From the NCBI RefSeq assembly GCF_029784155.1, contig NC_073693.1, positions 282,241,456-282,305,455 on the forward strand: DNA of 64,000 nt, given 5' to 3'. How positions within the stretch are numbered: position 1 is the stretch's first letter; every line of letters begins with the position of its first letter. Below, piece by piece: positions 1 through 11,367 of this stretch. The position numbers were made by a program, and so were the translations under genes. A model generated the notes under the pieces. The model was not told where the DNA came from, ran no database searches, and saw nothing but the letters and a program-made list of their open reading frames with translations. Source of the stretch: Uranotaenia lowii (lineage: Eukaryota > Arthropoda > Insecta > Diptera > Culicidae).

Positions 1-600
1 ATAGCGGCAGACCATCAATATTGGAATGGACAGAAATCTCACGAGAATTTCTCAAGCTGTTAAAAGCTTCGCTAATGAATTGTTATGTAAAAAATATTTT
101 ATCGTTATATCAAGTCTCTTTACAATAATATTCACCACTTACCAAATCCATTATGGCAATATTGACCTCCTTGTTATTCAATAATTTTGGCAGTTTCTCG
201 AGGGGTTTCCAGTAAACGCCGTGGCTCCGTAGGTAGCATGCGATCTTATTGCGATAAACGCAATAGAAGAGGTTTCAGCGCGGAATGGGAAATTTTGAAC
301 TCTAAACTCCATTGACGAAGAAACGTTGAAAAGTCTGATTCAACTTCAATTATTCTATCGTGGTCATCTGATTCATCGTCAGGGCTATAATAAACTTCTT
401 CTGAAGGTTCTGCTTCCTCACTCGTATCTAAGGCATCGTCATCGTAATTCAAGAGAGGTATTGAGGACGAATCCAAAGGTGGACGTATCTGAAGCATCTT
501 GCGTTGAAGATGATGTTGGAAGTGGATGAGTACTTGTTGACGGTGTATTCAACAAAGTGTTTGGTGTGCCCAAAAGATTGGCAAGATCACTGTTCGATGA
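1..600 (-). pseudogene. Decayed repeat-encoded ORF with NIDGL motif, running off the left edge
   Basis: On the minus strand a frame with acidic, Ser/Pro-rich sequence is open from 497 to 249 and then meets a TAA at 246-248. The same frame continues as LPTEPRRLLETPRE (about 236-195) and meets further stops. Nearer the edge another frame reads SLRNSREIS...NIDGLPL (about 55-3). Upstream, 529-600 reads in a different frame as a Ser/Thr/Pro-rich stretch. The order short helical block, LP..RxLLxTPR, GGxYxH-like block, then NIDGLPL is what I recall from a multicopy, uncharacterised protein family of arthropod genomes, probably transposon-borne. That family link comes from memory. The stops and frame changes are seen directly and make this a pseudogene. 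The remainder lies outside the window. Confidence 0.45.
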
Positions 601-984
601 ATCATCTATTTCACTATAAATACCGCTTCAAATTTCGATTGTATGAACCACTTTTGATGATATTTTCCCACTTTTTTGAACGATCCATTTTTCTTATATG
701 CACAATATTAATCACTCTTCAAATATTCAAAACAAACATCTGCACATAAAGAAAAACATGCCATCTATAAATATGAAGGAATGGGTATAAATCAGGTACG
801 TTGGTATATAAGTTGTTTTGTTTGATTATACCTAGACATTATGATACGATTATGAATGAACAACCAGCTAAACACCTAGGTAGAATTCAGCAAACCGTTT
901 AAGTTTAACATCATAATGAAAACATTTGAAAATAATAATATTATTCGCCCAACAACCCATTTTACAAAACCCTCTACGGTTTAC
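601..984. other. AT-rich sequence, nothing recognised
   Basis: This is low-complexity AT-rich sequence between the decayed ORF and the MITE at 985. I see no coding frame with splice signals, no tRNA-like boxes and no clear repeat. Confidence 0.4.
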
Positions 985-1328
985 GGTACCTACAAACCAG
1001 AAATAAGCATCTTCAATAAATCAGCATTATATCTGCATTTCCACTGCTTCTTGCAGTCTGTTAGCATTTAATATGCGTAACTGTTTTTAATCAGCATCCA
1101 AAATGCAATTTTAAATATTTTTTCATTGCATTATTCAAGCATTGACATCGCTATTTTATGGCTATTGTGCATTCAAAAAGCTTTTAACTGACTAAAAGCT
1201 TTTAAATAAAATATCGCATGCTAATTTAAAACAACTATGCATTTCAAATGCTTATATACTACAACAAGCAGCGGAAATGCAGATATAATGCTGATTTACT
1301 GCTTATACTAATGCTTGGTGGTTACCTG
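985..1328. mobile_element. MITE with about 45 bp imperfect terminal inverted repeats
   Basis: The left end carries a block AATCAGCATTATATCTGCAT (about 1018-1037) whose reverse complement appears near 1283-1302, and the match extends outward as GGTACC-like against the complement of GGTTACC. The interior is made of short GCATTT/AAATGC and AAAGCTTTTA inverted words. There is no ORF. The superfamily was not determined because no clear target duplication was seen. Confidence 0.5.
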
Positions 1329-2370
1329 GGTTCTATCGATGAGATCGAAAGTTACGCGAGGTGCAATATTTCAGGCATGAACTTTGAAATGCTAAAAGTG
1401 CGATTTTCATAGAATTACTGTTTCTCAGGCCACACAAACTCCAGAAAGCTTAAATTTTGTGATATAAAAGTGTCATAGTTGATCTATCGAACGCAAAAAA
1501 TTTGATAGAAAAATATCTTCAGAGTAAAAAGTTATGGAAGTTCAAAGTCGTAGTGACAGTGCGCTTGCTTCTAATTTCTATACAATTATGAACGGTACTG
1601 TATTTGTTCCAAATTCATGCAAATTTGGAAAGGGATTTTAAAAAATACAACCTGCCGATTTTGACGTTCAGGGTTCACGGTGTGAAAATTTGAGCCAACG
1701 ATAATTATTCTCACATATGTTTGGGTAACATTGGATGTGATAATAATTTCTTTTTGAGATATTAGGCCGGAACAAATTTCAAATCCTTCTTTTGTCACTC
1801 GGAGTTGTAACCTGGCAAGGAGGGGGGAGGCTTTTATGAAAAATAATGTAAAGAACTTATAAATTGGATCAAATTCCATGAACACTTTCATGCAATAAAA
1901 TTGCATACTATATTATTGCACAAAACCCATAAATCAAGTTTTTTTTTTACCAAAAAAAATCAATAAAATCAAGAATACAAAAGGTGAAATAAATCCTATC
2001 TTCCACAGTTGAAAAAAGCATTTTGTTGATACAATAAGGCTATTCCCTTCAGTTAGGGGAGATTAGTAAAAAGGTATTTTATAGAAACTTTGATTGTGTC
2101 TTAAAAATTTCAATAGTTTAAAAATCGAAAGTCAAACTATAGATAATGGAAATTGTATTATCTTTAGAATTCTAGATTTTTCAAATATTCTATCTAGGTA
2201 AACTGGATTTACCTATTTTGTGCAATCTAGTTTGTATGCAAGCTTATTCCATTCAAGATTTTGTTCAATTTGTTTTATTTTATTGAAAATTTTTATTATT
2301 TTTTAATACTACCTACCGCCACCCCCCACCTCCCTGATATTTTTTGGTTTCGGAGAAAGATTTTTTTTTA
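1329..2370. other. Gene-free AT-rich stretch
   Basis: A minus-strand open frame of 106 codons (1906-1586) has no recognisable motif and ordinary AT-rich composition, so I do not call it. Homopolymer runs near 1940 and 2350 are unremarkable. Confidence 0.4.
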
Positions 2371-2559
2371 ACCATCTATGTATTTATATAAAAATGAATT
2401 TCTGACTGTCTGTTCCCTACAGACTCGAAAACTACAGAACCGATTTACGTGAAACTTGGCAGGTGGGGGCATTGGAGGCCGGGGAAGGTTCCTATTATGA
2501 TTTGAGACCCCTCAGGACCTAACAGGAAAGGTGGAGGGGGTCTCCCAAGCAAAAGACTA

Positions 2560-3870
2560 ATGTTTGCATAACTCGAGAACCGATCAAGCAAATGGTATCA
2601 AACTTCGGATGGGAGGGTATTTGGGATCGAAGAATATTTCTATGAATATTAGGTACCCTTCCCTCTTCTCAATGGAAGGGAATAGGAAGGGAAGAGGGGA
2701 GCTACCTTGCAATTTATCATATAACTCGAAAACTATTGAATATATTGGAACCCAGTTCGGCATGGTATTTGGATACGAAAATTAATTCAATTAATATTCG
2801 AGACCCCTCCCTCTTTCCAGTTGAAAGGGGGAGGGGTCTGCCTACATAATTTTTTACATAACACAAAAACTAATAAAGCAAATGGTACCAAACTTGGCAT
2901 GGGATGGTATTTGGGAACGAAGAATATTTCTATGATTATTTGAGACCCCTCCCTTTTTCCAGTGAGGAGATACAAAGAGGGGAGGGCCTCTTTTATAATT
3001 TTTTAAATAACTCAAAAATTAATTAAGCAAATGGAATCAAATTTGGCAGGGAAGGGGATTTGGGAACGTGATAAGTTCTAATGATTGTTTGAGACCCCTT
3101 TCTTCTTCCAGCGGGGAGAAAGGAAAGAGAGAGGGGGGTTTTATATAATTTTTGCTGCACTGCAACTCGTGATCTACAACAGTAAATGGAACGAAATTTG
3201 ACATGGAAGGATATTTTGGTACGAGAAATGCTTCTATGAATATTTGGTGTCCCTCTCTCCTTCTAAGAGGTGGATGAAAAGGGGGAGGAGAGGTCTCCCT
3301 TACAATTTTCAGTGTAACTGGAGAGCTGATCGAGCCAATGGAAACATATTTGGCATGTAAGGATATTTGGATACGAGAAATGTTTCTTTTATAAATTGAA
3401 GCCCCACCTTTTTTCTGCGGAAAGATATAAAGGGGGGAAAGGGGGGCTTCCATACAAATTTTTGGCATAACTCGAGAATTATTCGAGCAAATCAAACCAA
3501 ATTTGGCATCAAAAAGTATTTGAGTACGAAAAATACTTTTATAAATATTAGGTTCAAACCCCTTCATTCAATTGGGAGAACGGAAGAGAGATGGTACTTC
3601 CTTTCAAGTTGATGCATAACTCAAGAATTAACAACGCAAATAAAACCAAATTTGGCATGGGATGGTATTTCAATACGACAAATTTTTCTATGTGAAACAA
3701 TTCTTTTCTTGCAGTAGGAGCCTCCTACTAGGAGGATAGAATTGAGCCCAATACAATTTTGTTAGCATAAGTTCTCAATTTATGCTAACGAAGCCAATAA
3801 ATGGAAACAAACATGGCATGGAAAGGTACTTAGTTACGAGATATGTTTCTATGATTTTTATAGACCCTTA
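2560..3870. repeat. Minisatellite array of about nine diverged units of 140-160 bp
   Basis: Each unit begins near an ATAACTCGAAAA-like word (about 2569, 2720, 2859, 3006, 3157, 3311, 3471, 3616, 3770). It continues with AAATGG..CAAA.TTGGCATGG, a TATTTGG.TACGA word and ATATTTCTATGA, and ends in a GGGAGGGG/CCCTCCC-rich segment able to pair with itself. The minus strand is open for 176 codons across several units (3567-3037), which follows from the repeat structure and is not evidence of a gene. Confidence 0.75.
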
Positions 3871-3952
3871 TGCTTTACGGTGTAGTGTGAAGCTTAAAAA
3901 TTTTATCAACCAAATGAGTTGATATAAGAGGATTTTTAGGATTGTATCACAT

Positions 3953-4760
3953 TTACCCGAAAACTATTGCCCAGAATGACTTTTCCCCAGAATGACATAA
4001 ACCCGAAATCAAACCCCAAAATGAACCATTTCCCAGAAAAAATTTCCCCAGAATGCACCATCTACCAGAATTTTTTTCCCAGAATGAAACATTTCCCAGA
4101 ATTTTTTTCCCCTGAATAGAACATTTCCCAGAATGACACAAATCCCAGATTATTTCCTCTTGTATTTTTTTTTTATTTTTGTGCTGTTAAATCTAATGAA
4201 TTTTTGTAAATTCCATATGGTTCGAAATTAAATTATTCAAAATGATTATTCAAACGAAACCAGATGTTTGAAAGTTTCCAACTAAAATTATTTCAGAACG
4301 GATATTATGTTTGTGGTTTGGGTACTTGAATTAATTTAATGCCAACTATGGTCCTTTGAAAACCGTTTTGGTATCCGACTCCTCACGCTACGCGTTCGAG
4401 CTTTAAAGAAATATTGTCCTTCACGCTGTCGCGTGGCGGACGGGGCTAAGGGATCACCCCTAGCTTTCACGCAGACCTAGGAAGCCCCGGCAGACCTAGA
4501 CCTAGACCGACGCTTCCGAGGGCGGGTCCTCGGATTTGGGAGGCTTCATCCTCGTTGGTTGAGGCTTTGCCGCATAAGAATAAAGTTATGAAACCCCATT
4601 TTTTGTAACACTTCCTTTTTTTTATAATTTCTAGTAAGGATAAATGTTTTCAACTTTCTGGGGTTCGTCTGGGGAAAAAATTCTGGGGAATGGTTCTTTC
4701 TGGCGATTGAAATTCTGGGGAATTTTCATTCTGGGCAATGGTTTTCGGGTCAATGGAGTA
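3953..4760. mobile_element. MITE with TIR and internal CCCAGAATG repeats
   Basis: The left end ACCCGAAAACTATTGCCCAG (3956-3975) is inverted at the right end as CTGGGCAATGGTTTTCGGGT (about 4731-4750). Both flanks are arrays of CCCAGAATG/CATTCTGGG words spaced by short T- or A-rich runs. The centre (about 4380-4560) is an unusually GC-rich island. No ORF is convincing. Confidence 0.6.
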
Positions 4761-4798
4761 CAACCGATTTTTGGGCTCGAAAAAAATGGGTATGATTA

Positions 4799-6605
4799 CA
4801 CTAGTTTACAAAATTTAAAAAAAAATCGTGAACTTGATTAATTGACCAACATTTTTTATGTAAAATCGGGCGCTGAACCCGAAAATGAAATTCAAAAAAA
4901 TCTCAGTAGAACCGTTTTTGAGTTATGCTCCAAATATGAAATTTCGGAAAAATTAAAAAAGTTCTTGTACTTAGATTAAAATATCTCGGACGACATAACA
5001 GTAATTTGAAATCTCTCTTTTGCATATTGGAGGTGAATAAATTTCCTATCGATCATTTGAACACTGTTTTTGCGTTTGACCAACAGTATTGTTGTTATTA
5101 GTGACTTTATGAGAAAAAAAATAAAAAAAACTCATTTTTTAGAGATAATTTTGTTTTAACGAAAGTTTAAGACTCGATGGTAACATTTAAAAAATTTGAT
5201 TTTCTTTTGCGCTTGAATGTCAATTTAAAACAAAGATTTCAAGTGGTTATTTATCAAAATCGGTTGAAAATTGAAGAAGTTATGGCTACTTTACCATAAC
5301 TGTAATTTGTGCAGTATTTTATAATTTAACGAACCGCAGTACACTTATCATAGTATAAGAAGAATGAAACATGATAAATCTCACTAGCTCCAAGTCAAAA
5401 TTATTTATTAGCTTACCAGAAAGTCACATGCCAAGTTTCAGGAAGATCTGACCATAGGGAAGGGTTGCTTGAGTCTCAAACGTGAATAAAATTTTGAGGT
5501 ATTTTGTATTTTGCCCGAAAGGAACGAAAAATACTGGTTTTTCATCAATAACTTCTTTCATCACTAGCTGATTGTTTTTTATGGTTGATTTTCTTAAATC
5601 CTAAGTTTAGACAAATATTTCTCCCGAAGACTGTAACTCGATTGGATTTGAAACAGAAAAGTTATTGCGGTTTGAAGGCCGCAAATTTTGTCCAACACGC
5701 AATGAGTATTTTTCACGAATTGCGTTTTATGCGACAATTTTCGACCAATATACAATCTTTGAACCGCAATAACTTTTCTGTTTCAAATCCAATCGAGTTA
5801 CAGTCTTCGGGTGAAATGTTTGTCTAAACTTAGGCTTTAAGAAAATCATCCATAAAAAACAATCAGCTAGTGATCAAAGAAGTTATTGATGAAAAACCAG
5901 TATTTTTCGTTCCTTCCGGGCAAAATACCTCAAAATTGAGACTCAAGCAACCCCTCCCTATGGTCAGATCTTCCTGAAACTTGGCATTTGACTTTCTGGT
6001 AAGCTAATAAATAATTTTGACTTGGAGCTAGTGAGATTTATCATGTTTCGTTCTTCCTATACTATGATAAGTGTGCTGCGGTTCGTTAAATTATTAAAAA
6101 CTGCACAAATTACAGTTATGGTAAAGTAGCCGTAACTTCTTCAATTTTCAACCGATTTTGATAAATAACCACTTGAAATCTTTGTTTTAAATTGACATTC
6201 AAGCGCAAAAGAAAATCAGATTTTTAAATGCTACCATCGAGTCTTAAACTTTCGTTAAAACAAAATTTTCTTTAAAAAAATGCGTTTTTTATATTTTTTT
6301 CTCATGAAGTCACTAATAACAACAATACTGTTGGTCAAACGCAAAAACAGTGTTCAAATGTTGGATAGGGAATTTATTCACCTTCAATATGCTAAAGAGG
6401 GATTTCAAATTACTGTTATGTCGTCCGAGATATTTTAATCTAAGTACAAGAACTTTTTTAATTTGTCCGAAATTTCATATTAGGAGCATAACTCAAAAAC
6501 GGTTCTACTGAGATTTTTTTGAATTTCATTATCGGGTTCAGCGCCCGTTTCACATTGGAATTGACCTTCAGTTTACTGAGTTCAAAAATGCTGTAAACTA
6601 GTGTT
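4799..6605. mobile_element. Foldback element, about 0.9 kb inverted arms
   Basis: CACTAGTTTACA at 4799 is inverted near 6605. GGGCGCTGAACCCGA (4868-4882) is inverted near 6534-6548, and AACTCGATTGGATTTGAAAC (about 5635-5654) is inverted at about 5778-5797. The arms meet near 5720, leaving a loop of only tens of bases. Arms match with scattered differences and small indels. Near the centre they share sequence with the foldback at 19992-21765, so the two are members of one family. A transcript across it would form a very long hairpin. Confidence 0.8.
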
Positions 6606-6924
6606 ATTAAAGACCACGACCTCCATTCAGGACGAAGCTTAAAGAAACAGATTAAAATTATCTGATCTTCAACACAAATTTATAGATCAAGATTCAGAAA
6701 ATTAGTTTAATTCATCTTTGTGTTGCAATTCGAAACTCAAGCAGCAGCTCTCATTTTATAGAGGTTGCTTATGAATTATGTTATAATTTGATTTAAAACA
6801 ATCCCAACAAAACAATACAAATTTGAATAATTTCTGAAAATATCATTTATTTTTGAAAGCAAAGTACACCGGGTCAGCTAGTATACCTATAAATACCTAT
6901 AGATTGCAGCGTGTATATATTTTT

Positions 6925-7148
6925 TTAACGAACTCACACATAGCTTCACACCACAGTGAAACTTCATGTTTCTTCGAAGAGATCCTATTCACCTATCACC
7001 ATCTTTCAAGGACATGATGACTAGCATTTTATAAATGCAAAAAAACCACCAGCCCATAGAAAGAGTATGATGTATGCAGTGACCAGAATTCGATCTCATT
7101 ACCTCTGGCTTTGAAAACTTGAGCTCTATTCTCTAGGCCAAAATCTTT
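6925..7148 (-). repeat. tRNA-derived SINE, copy 1
   Basis: Read on the minus strand from 7142 there is a tRNA-like head: an A-box-like segment, then GAGATCGAATTCTGG, which resembles a B box. It is followed by a unique body with GGGCTGGTGG and a GATGGTG..AGG region. The same layout recurs at 13150-13388, also on the minus strand, so this is a repeated family and not a tRNA gene. A T-rich run adjoins at 7147-7175. Confidence 0.55.
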
Positions 7149-7675
7149 TTTTTTTATTTTTTTTATTTTTCTTTTCTACTGATGTATATGAAACACACAA
7201 TATTTCGATGTCCAATTGATGAATGCTTGAATGCACCAAATATAAGCAAATCGAGTTATTAGATTGGTAAAATAGTACGTTTTAAGACTTACATTTTGAA
7301 TGTACACTCTTATCAGAAGTTTATTGGAGCTGTAAAACGCTCTAATCTAAATTCATTACCGAATTTAGTTATAGATTTGTTTTCTTCTTCGTAAAAGTGT
7401 CTAGAAAAATTTACTAGGAAATAAATGCACAAATTATTGAAAATCGTTGAAAAAAAAACGTAACATAAGAAAGGCTTAAATACTTAAATACTGAATTTTT
7501 AATATATTTGACAGAATTATAACAAGTATTTTTTTTAAATTTCGTAAAAGGTTACCCAACAATTACGTTGAAATTTGAACTTTCATCAAGTCTATGACTT
7601 TTGATATCGTGTTTTATTTTATTCAATTAAACCACTTGAACATGACAAATATGACAAACATGATAAAAATCCTTA

Positions 7676-9348
7676 CAGGGTGGCCACAACTTTTTCATTT
7701 TGAAATTCCCGGTTTTTTCCCGGTTTTCCCGGACAAAAATTCAAAGTTTTTCAGACATTGATTGTCCATTTTCGTCGGCATATAGCAAAATTTTCAACTT
7801 ATTTCATTGATTTGATTGTTTTTTAACACTCAGATAATTGAACACTTAGAGGAATCCGATTCTATTTTAAGGTTTTCTTCACATTTAAATAAATGATAGA
7901 AAAACCATCCTATACAAAATCGTTAAGGGGTTTTTCAATCATGTTTACAAATTTTTTGATGTGTTACAGATATGAATTGTGTTACCAAAGCTCACAAAAT
8001 CCACGTCTCTAGAATTTAAAATTGTTCTGAGGGCGTACAATAACGTACTCCCTTGTCACAGTAAATTCAGTAAAAATGCTGTTTTCAGACGTTTTACAGT
8101 CAGTAATAAATGTATCTTCAAGTGTATTATAAAGTTTTTGCCAAACATTTATCATACTGATTCACAGACGATTGTTTATAATTTCCCATGTTTTCCGAAC
8201 ACGAGGCAGTTATGAACACTTGTTTTTAGGCGTTGTTTGATTATCTAGACTTATCTTTAGTTTTTAAAATACCAATAACCTTCAATACATAACTTTATCA
8301 GTTTCTAAAATCTGTGAATATGAGATTGTATGAACAAGATTTCTTGTTCGTTTGTGAATACAAAAATTCCCCATGACCAATAAAGGGAAAAATTTTAAAG
8401 ACCACTAATCGTATCTAGACGCAGTGTTAAGATTCCTCTAGATATATCGAAAATCTAGAAAATTTTCACGTAACAAGAATCTCAACATATAAACCTGGGT
8501 AATTATGAACAGATATAAGAAAAAGGATTATTTTTATTCATGATAACTTTAGCTGATCCTACCATGTTCCGAAGAACTTGTTTTCTGTTTAAGCTAAGTT
8601 CTAAAAATATATTCTTTAGAATTCAGTACAGATTTTTTTATACATATATACATACATATTCAAGCTTTAAAAAATGTAATTTATTTTTTTCTTAAATTAT
8701 GACCAGTGATCGAAAAAAGTTAATTTTCCAATCAGTGCGTTTGATAAGAGATGGGTTCCTTTTCTACAAAGCAAAGTTTCGGCGATGTCAAATTTTTATT
8801 AGGCTGGGGTTGTCTTGTGTTTAACTCTTAAATTAAACACTATCACTGGAAAATTATAATATTTACTTATTTTAACATTTTGAACCAAAATTTAACTTTT
8901 TTGTGGTTTAACTTTAATTTGCTTGATTTTATATGATTGATGGTTTATTCAAATAATTGTAATGCGATATTTCAATAAATTTTACTTTCTTACTTTCTGA
9001 ATTTCTCATCTCATTCTTCGAGGCAGTTTCGAACTATAGGTTCCGGTAAAATAAGTTAGTTTTTTCAATTTAGAGGTAGTTGAAGAGAAATCAGAGAGTA
9101 GTTTAAAAATTTCCGAACTTTTGATTCTTACACATTTTTTAACTGTTAAATTCTAACCAGGAAATTGAATTCTGAATTTTGGGTCGAATCCCTGATTTTA
9201 GAACCAAAACTGATATTCGGTTTTCTCTTGTTAATTTTCCCGGTTTTGGGTCTGAATTCCCGGTTTTTTCCCGGTTTTCCCGGTTCGATTTTCAATTCCC
9301 GGTTTTTTTCCCGGTTTTCCCGGTTTTCCCGGTTCTGTGGCCACCCTG
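7676..9348. mobile_element. TIR DNA element (1673 bp), 13 bp TIR CAGGGTGGCCACA, 7 bp target duplication
   Basis: The element starts CAGGGTGGCCACA at 7676 and ends TGTGGCCACCCTG at 9348. ATCCTTA flanks it exactly on both sides (7669-7675 and 9349-9355). Subterminal clusters of CCCGGTTTTCCCGG occur at both ends. The interior has no transposase. The TIR type resembles hAT-like insect elements, but those normally give 8 bp duplications and I can count only 7, so the superfamily is left open. A fragment of the same family lies at 42365-43095. Confidence 0.75.
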
Positions 9349-9355
9349 ATCCTTA

Positions 9356-10330
9356 GTTTGAGTAACTCAATAAGTTCTCATGCAAATAAACTTAAAACAG
9401 GGTTGATGAATGTATGAAAATTTGGTTGACGGTGACATTTTTGTTTTGAGCAGCAGCAGCTTTTCAGTTTAAACATATTTCTAATAGAATGTTTTTTTTT
9501 AAAAAAAAAAGACCTACTATCACAGAATTTTCTGACGAAATTTAAAGTTTCTGAACTTATTGTGTATCTTATTGTTCAGGTTGATTACTGTAATATAAAT
9601 AAAATCGGGAGCAAAAATTGAGACAATTCTTCTCTCTTTGTGATACTGACAAATAATTTAAATCACTGCGTTAAGATTAATATTTATGAGTTCAGTTTGC
9701 TTGAAAAAAAAGAATATAGAATCAGTGACATCAAATTAATCTAGTATCATCACGCCATTGTCACGATTCGTCCCACTAGAGGGGGTCCCTGTCCCTATTC
9801 ACCCTATTTCACGGTATACCTTACCTGGCAACTACTCTGAATTTGAATTCTTATAGTCAACCTGTTTGTCTGAAGCTTAAATCAAATCTGAATTTCTAAA
9901 TTAGAATCTAAATCCGATAATGAATGTGTATTATTAGTTGAAATTGTGGATCATGATTCTAAGCTACGAAAGAGGACGTCTAGTTTAATTCCAATTGCCT
10001 AGAGATTTCCAATCTTACGTTCTCCAATGCAATTTCAATTACACATTTTAACTGCAACTCCGAGAATTTACTCGGACTCTCAACGCTAAATCTTTTTCTA
10101 CCTAAGGGTTCTGGAAGCTTTATTTTAATTAGTGCGTTCATGTCTGATTCTGTTTTTTCATCCAAATATGCTGAATTCCAGGAACTCTGCAACTTGAATT
10201 TTTATTTTTAATTGATTTCTCAAGTAGAAATCTTTATCTTGCGCTTGAGCGGGCGTAAATTTTCTTAAATTGTTGCTTGTTGAGAATTAGTACGCTGAAC
10301 CCAAATTGACTCTTAAAATACACATGATTT
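9356..10330. other. AT-rich, no gene seen
   Basis: Poly-A/T tracts and unremarkable AT-rich sequence. A 70-codon minus-strand frame (10192-9980) has no recognisable motif and is not called. Confidence 0.4.
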
Positions 10331-10359
10331 TTCACTTAAACACAAGGATCCAGTGATTT

Positions 10360-10510
10360 TCTTCCATTCAAGTGCGACATATACATTTCACTTGGCAGTC
10401 ACTTACATTTCAAGTGAATTCATCCACATTCACTTCAGTCGTCACTTGAATTTGAAGTGAGAAAAAATATTCACTTCCCCATCACTTGAATTTCAAGTGA
10501 ATGTCGGGTT
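10360..10510. repeat. Cluster of CACTTGAA/TTCAAGTG words upstream of a candidate gene
   Basis: Within about 150 bp there are several CACTTGA or TCAAGTG words in both orientations (near 10366, 10409, 10441, 10484, 10495), plus a CACTTGG and a TGAAGTG variant. The cluster ends about 30 bp before the ATG of the candidate gene at 10539. A related cluster lies in that gene's second intron (10920-11045). It may be a hairpin-forming MITE pair. The words also match the TNAAGTG core bound by NK-2 class homeodomain proteins, which is an inference from the word alone. Confidence 0.5.
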
Positions 10511-10538
10511 GTAATTGTGTTTATTTTCAGAGTTCAAA

Positions 10539-11367
10539 ATGGCAAATTCTAAAGAGCAGCGTTTAAAGCTTATGCTGGATTTGAATTTTCCCAATTCTTT
10601 ACTAGGCGATTTTAGCAGTAGTTTGTGTTAAACTTGATGTGAGAAAAAATTATTTAAAAGTGTTATCATGTTTCAGCTTGTGGATTGAACTGGACAGATT
10701 TTCTGGTTTGCAGCAGGGAAGATTTAGAAGTCGCACTATCCGTAGTAACCGATCTGCCTTGGGATTACGATGGAATTTTCCAATCAATAAATTTTTGGCG
10801 AAAGCGTAATGTAAGTATTTGAAATCGAAGTGGTGTTCTATAAATGTTCTTTTATTAAAAAACGTGAGAGACGATTAACTTGAAACTTACTTAGAAATTC
10901 AGATAAATTTCACTCGAACGCCATAGTGTAATTCACTTGACCGGTCACTTATGTGAATTCATTTGACCCATCACTTAAAATTCAAATGAAATTACGTATG
11001 GCGAGAATTTACTACAGATGTCACTTACTTGTTAAGTGAAAATTATTTTGCGTGTAGATTATGAGTTAGTTTTACTATGTAAGCGGCTCGCTTAAATTAG
11101 TTAGAATGAATGTTGAATCTTTATTTGAAAGGTTGCCCATTCCTGTTCTAATTTGATGTCCGCTTCAAGGGCGAAACAAACTGCACTAATAATCTTTCTT
11201 AGAAATTCAAGGCCATAAACATAAAGAAGTGTATGGAAATGAAATCGTTTGCCCAAGTCAATCAGGAGGAATATGAAAAGCAGGAGTCTGAGGTGATTGA
11301 TTTGAAGTACTTCGATAGTAGGTCATTCTTATATGAAGCATTTCACTGTATCTTACTAAACACATAA
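10539..11367 (+). CDS. Candidate small spliced gene, 125 residues, family unknown
   Basis: I do not recognise this gene. Exon 1 starts at ATG 10539 (context AAAATGGC) and ends at 10617 before GTAGTT (an alternative donor 3 bp later keeps phase). Exon 2 is 10677-10810, after TTTCAG and before GTAAGT. Exon 3 is 11203-11367, after TTTCTTAG, ending in TAA. Phases agree at both junctions (1, then 0). The protein begins MANSKEQRLKLMLDLNFPNS, has a block CGLNWTDFLVCSREDLEVAL followed by DLPWDYDGIFQSINFWRKRN, and a charged, helical C-terminal part with KSFAQVNQEEYEKQ. The leucine spacing with acidic and aromatic residues looks like a small helical domain, possibly SAM-like, which is a guess. It could instead be a fragment of a repeat-borne gene. 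Three coding exons with good splice sites in an otherwise stop-rich region favour real coding sequence. A further downstream exon through the GTAGGT at 11318 is possible. Confidence 0.5.

Larger units (their letters stand above)
2372..6882. mobile_element. Helentron-like (Helitron-type) non-autonomous composite, nested insertions
   Basis: The left end begins TATTTATATAAAAATGAATT (2381-2400) followed by the CTGTCTGTTCCCTACAGACT motif. The right end reads ACCGGGTCAGCTAGTAT (6868-6884), the complement of the ACTAGCTGACCCGGT terminus common in insect Helitron/Helentron-like non-autonomous repeats. There are no terminal inverted repeats between the two ends. Between them lie a GA-rich minisatellite array, a MITE with CCCAGAATG repeats and a 1.8 kb foldback. 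A second copy of the left end is at 63790-64000, and other right-type ends are at 38815 and 43245. The boundaries and the assignment to Helentrons are inference from terminal motifs. No Rep/helicase coding is present. Confidence 0.45.

Noticed and set aside
3037..3567. 176-codon minus-strand open frame
   Set aside because: It spans several minisatellite units; the openness and the repeated PPPF/FPxPL peptides follow from the repeat structure.
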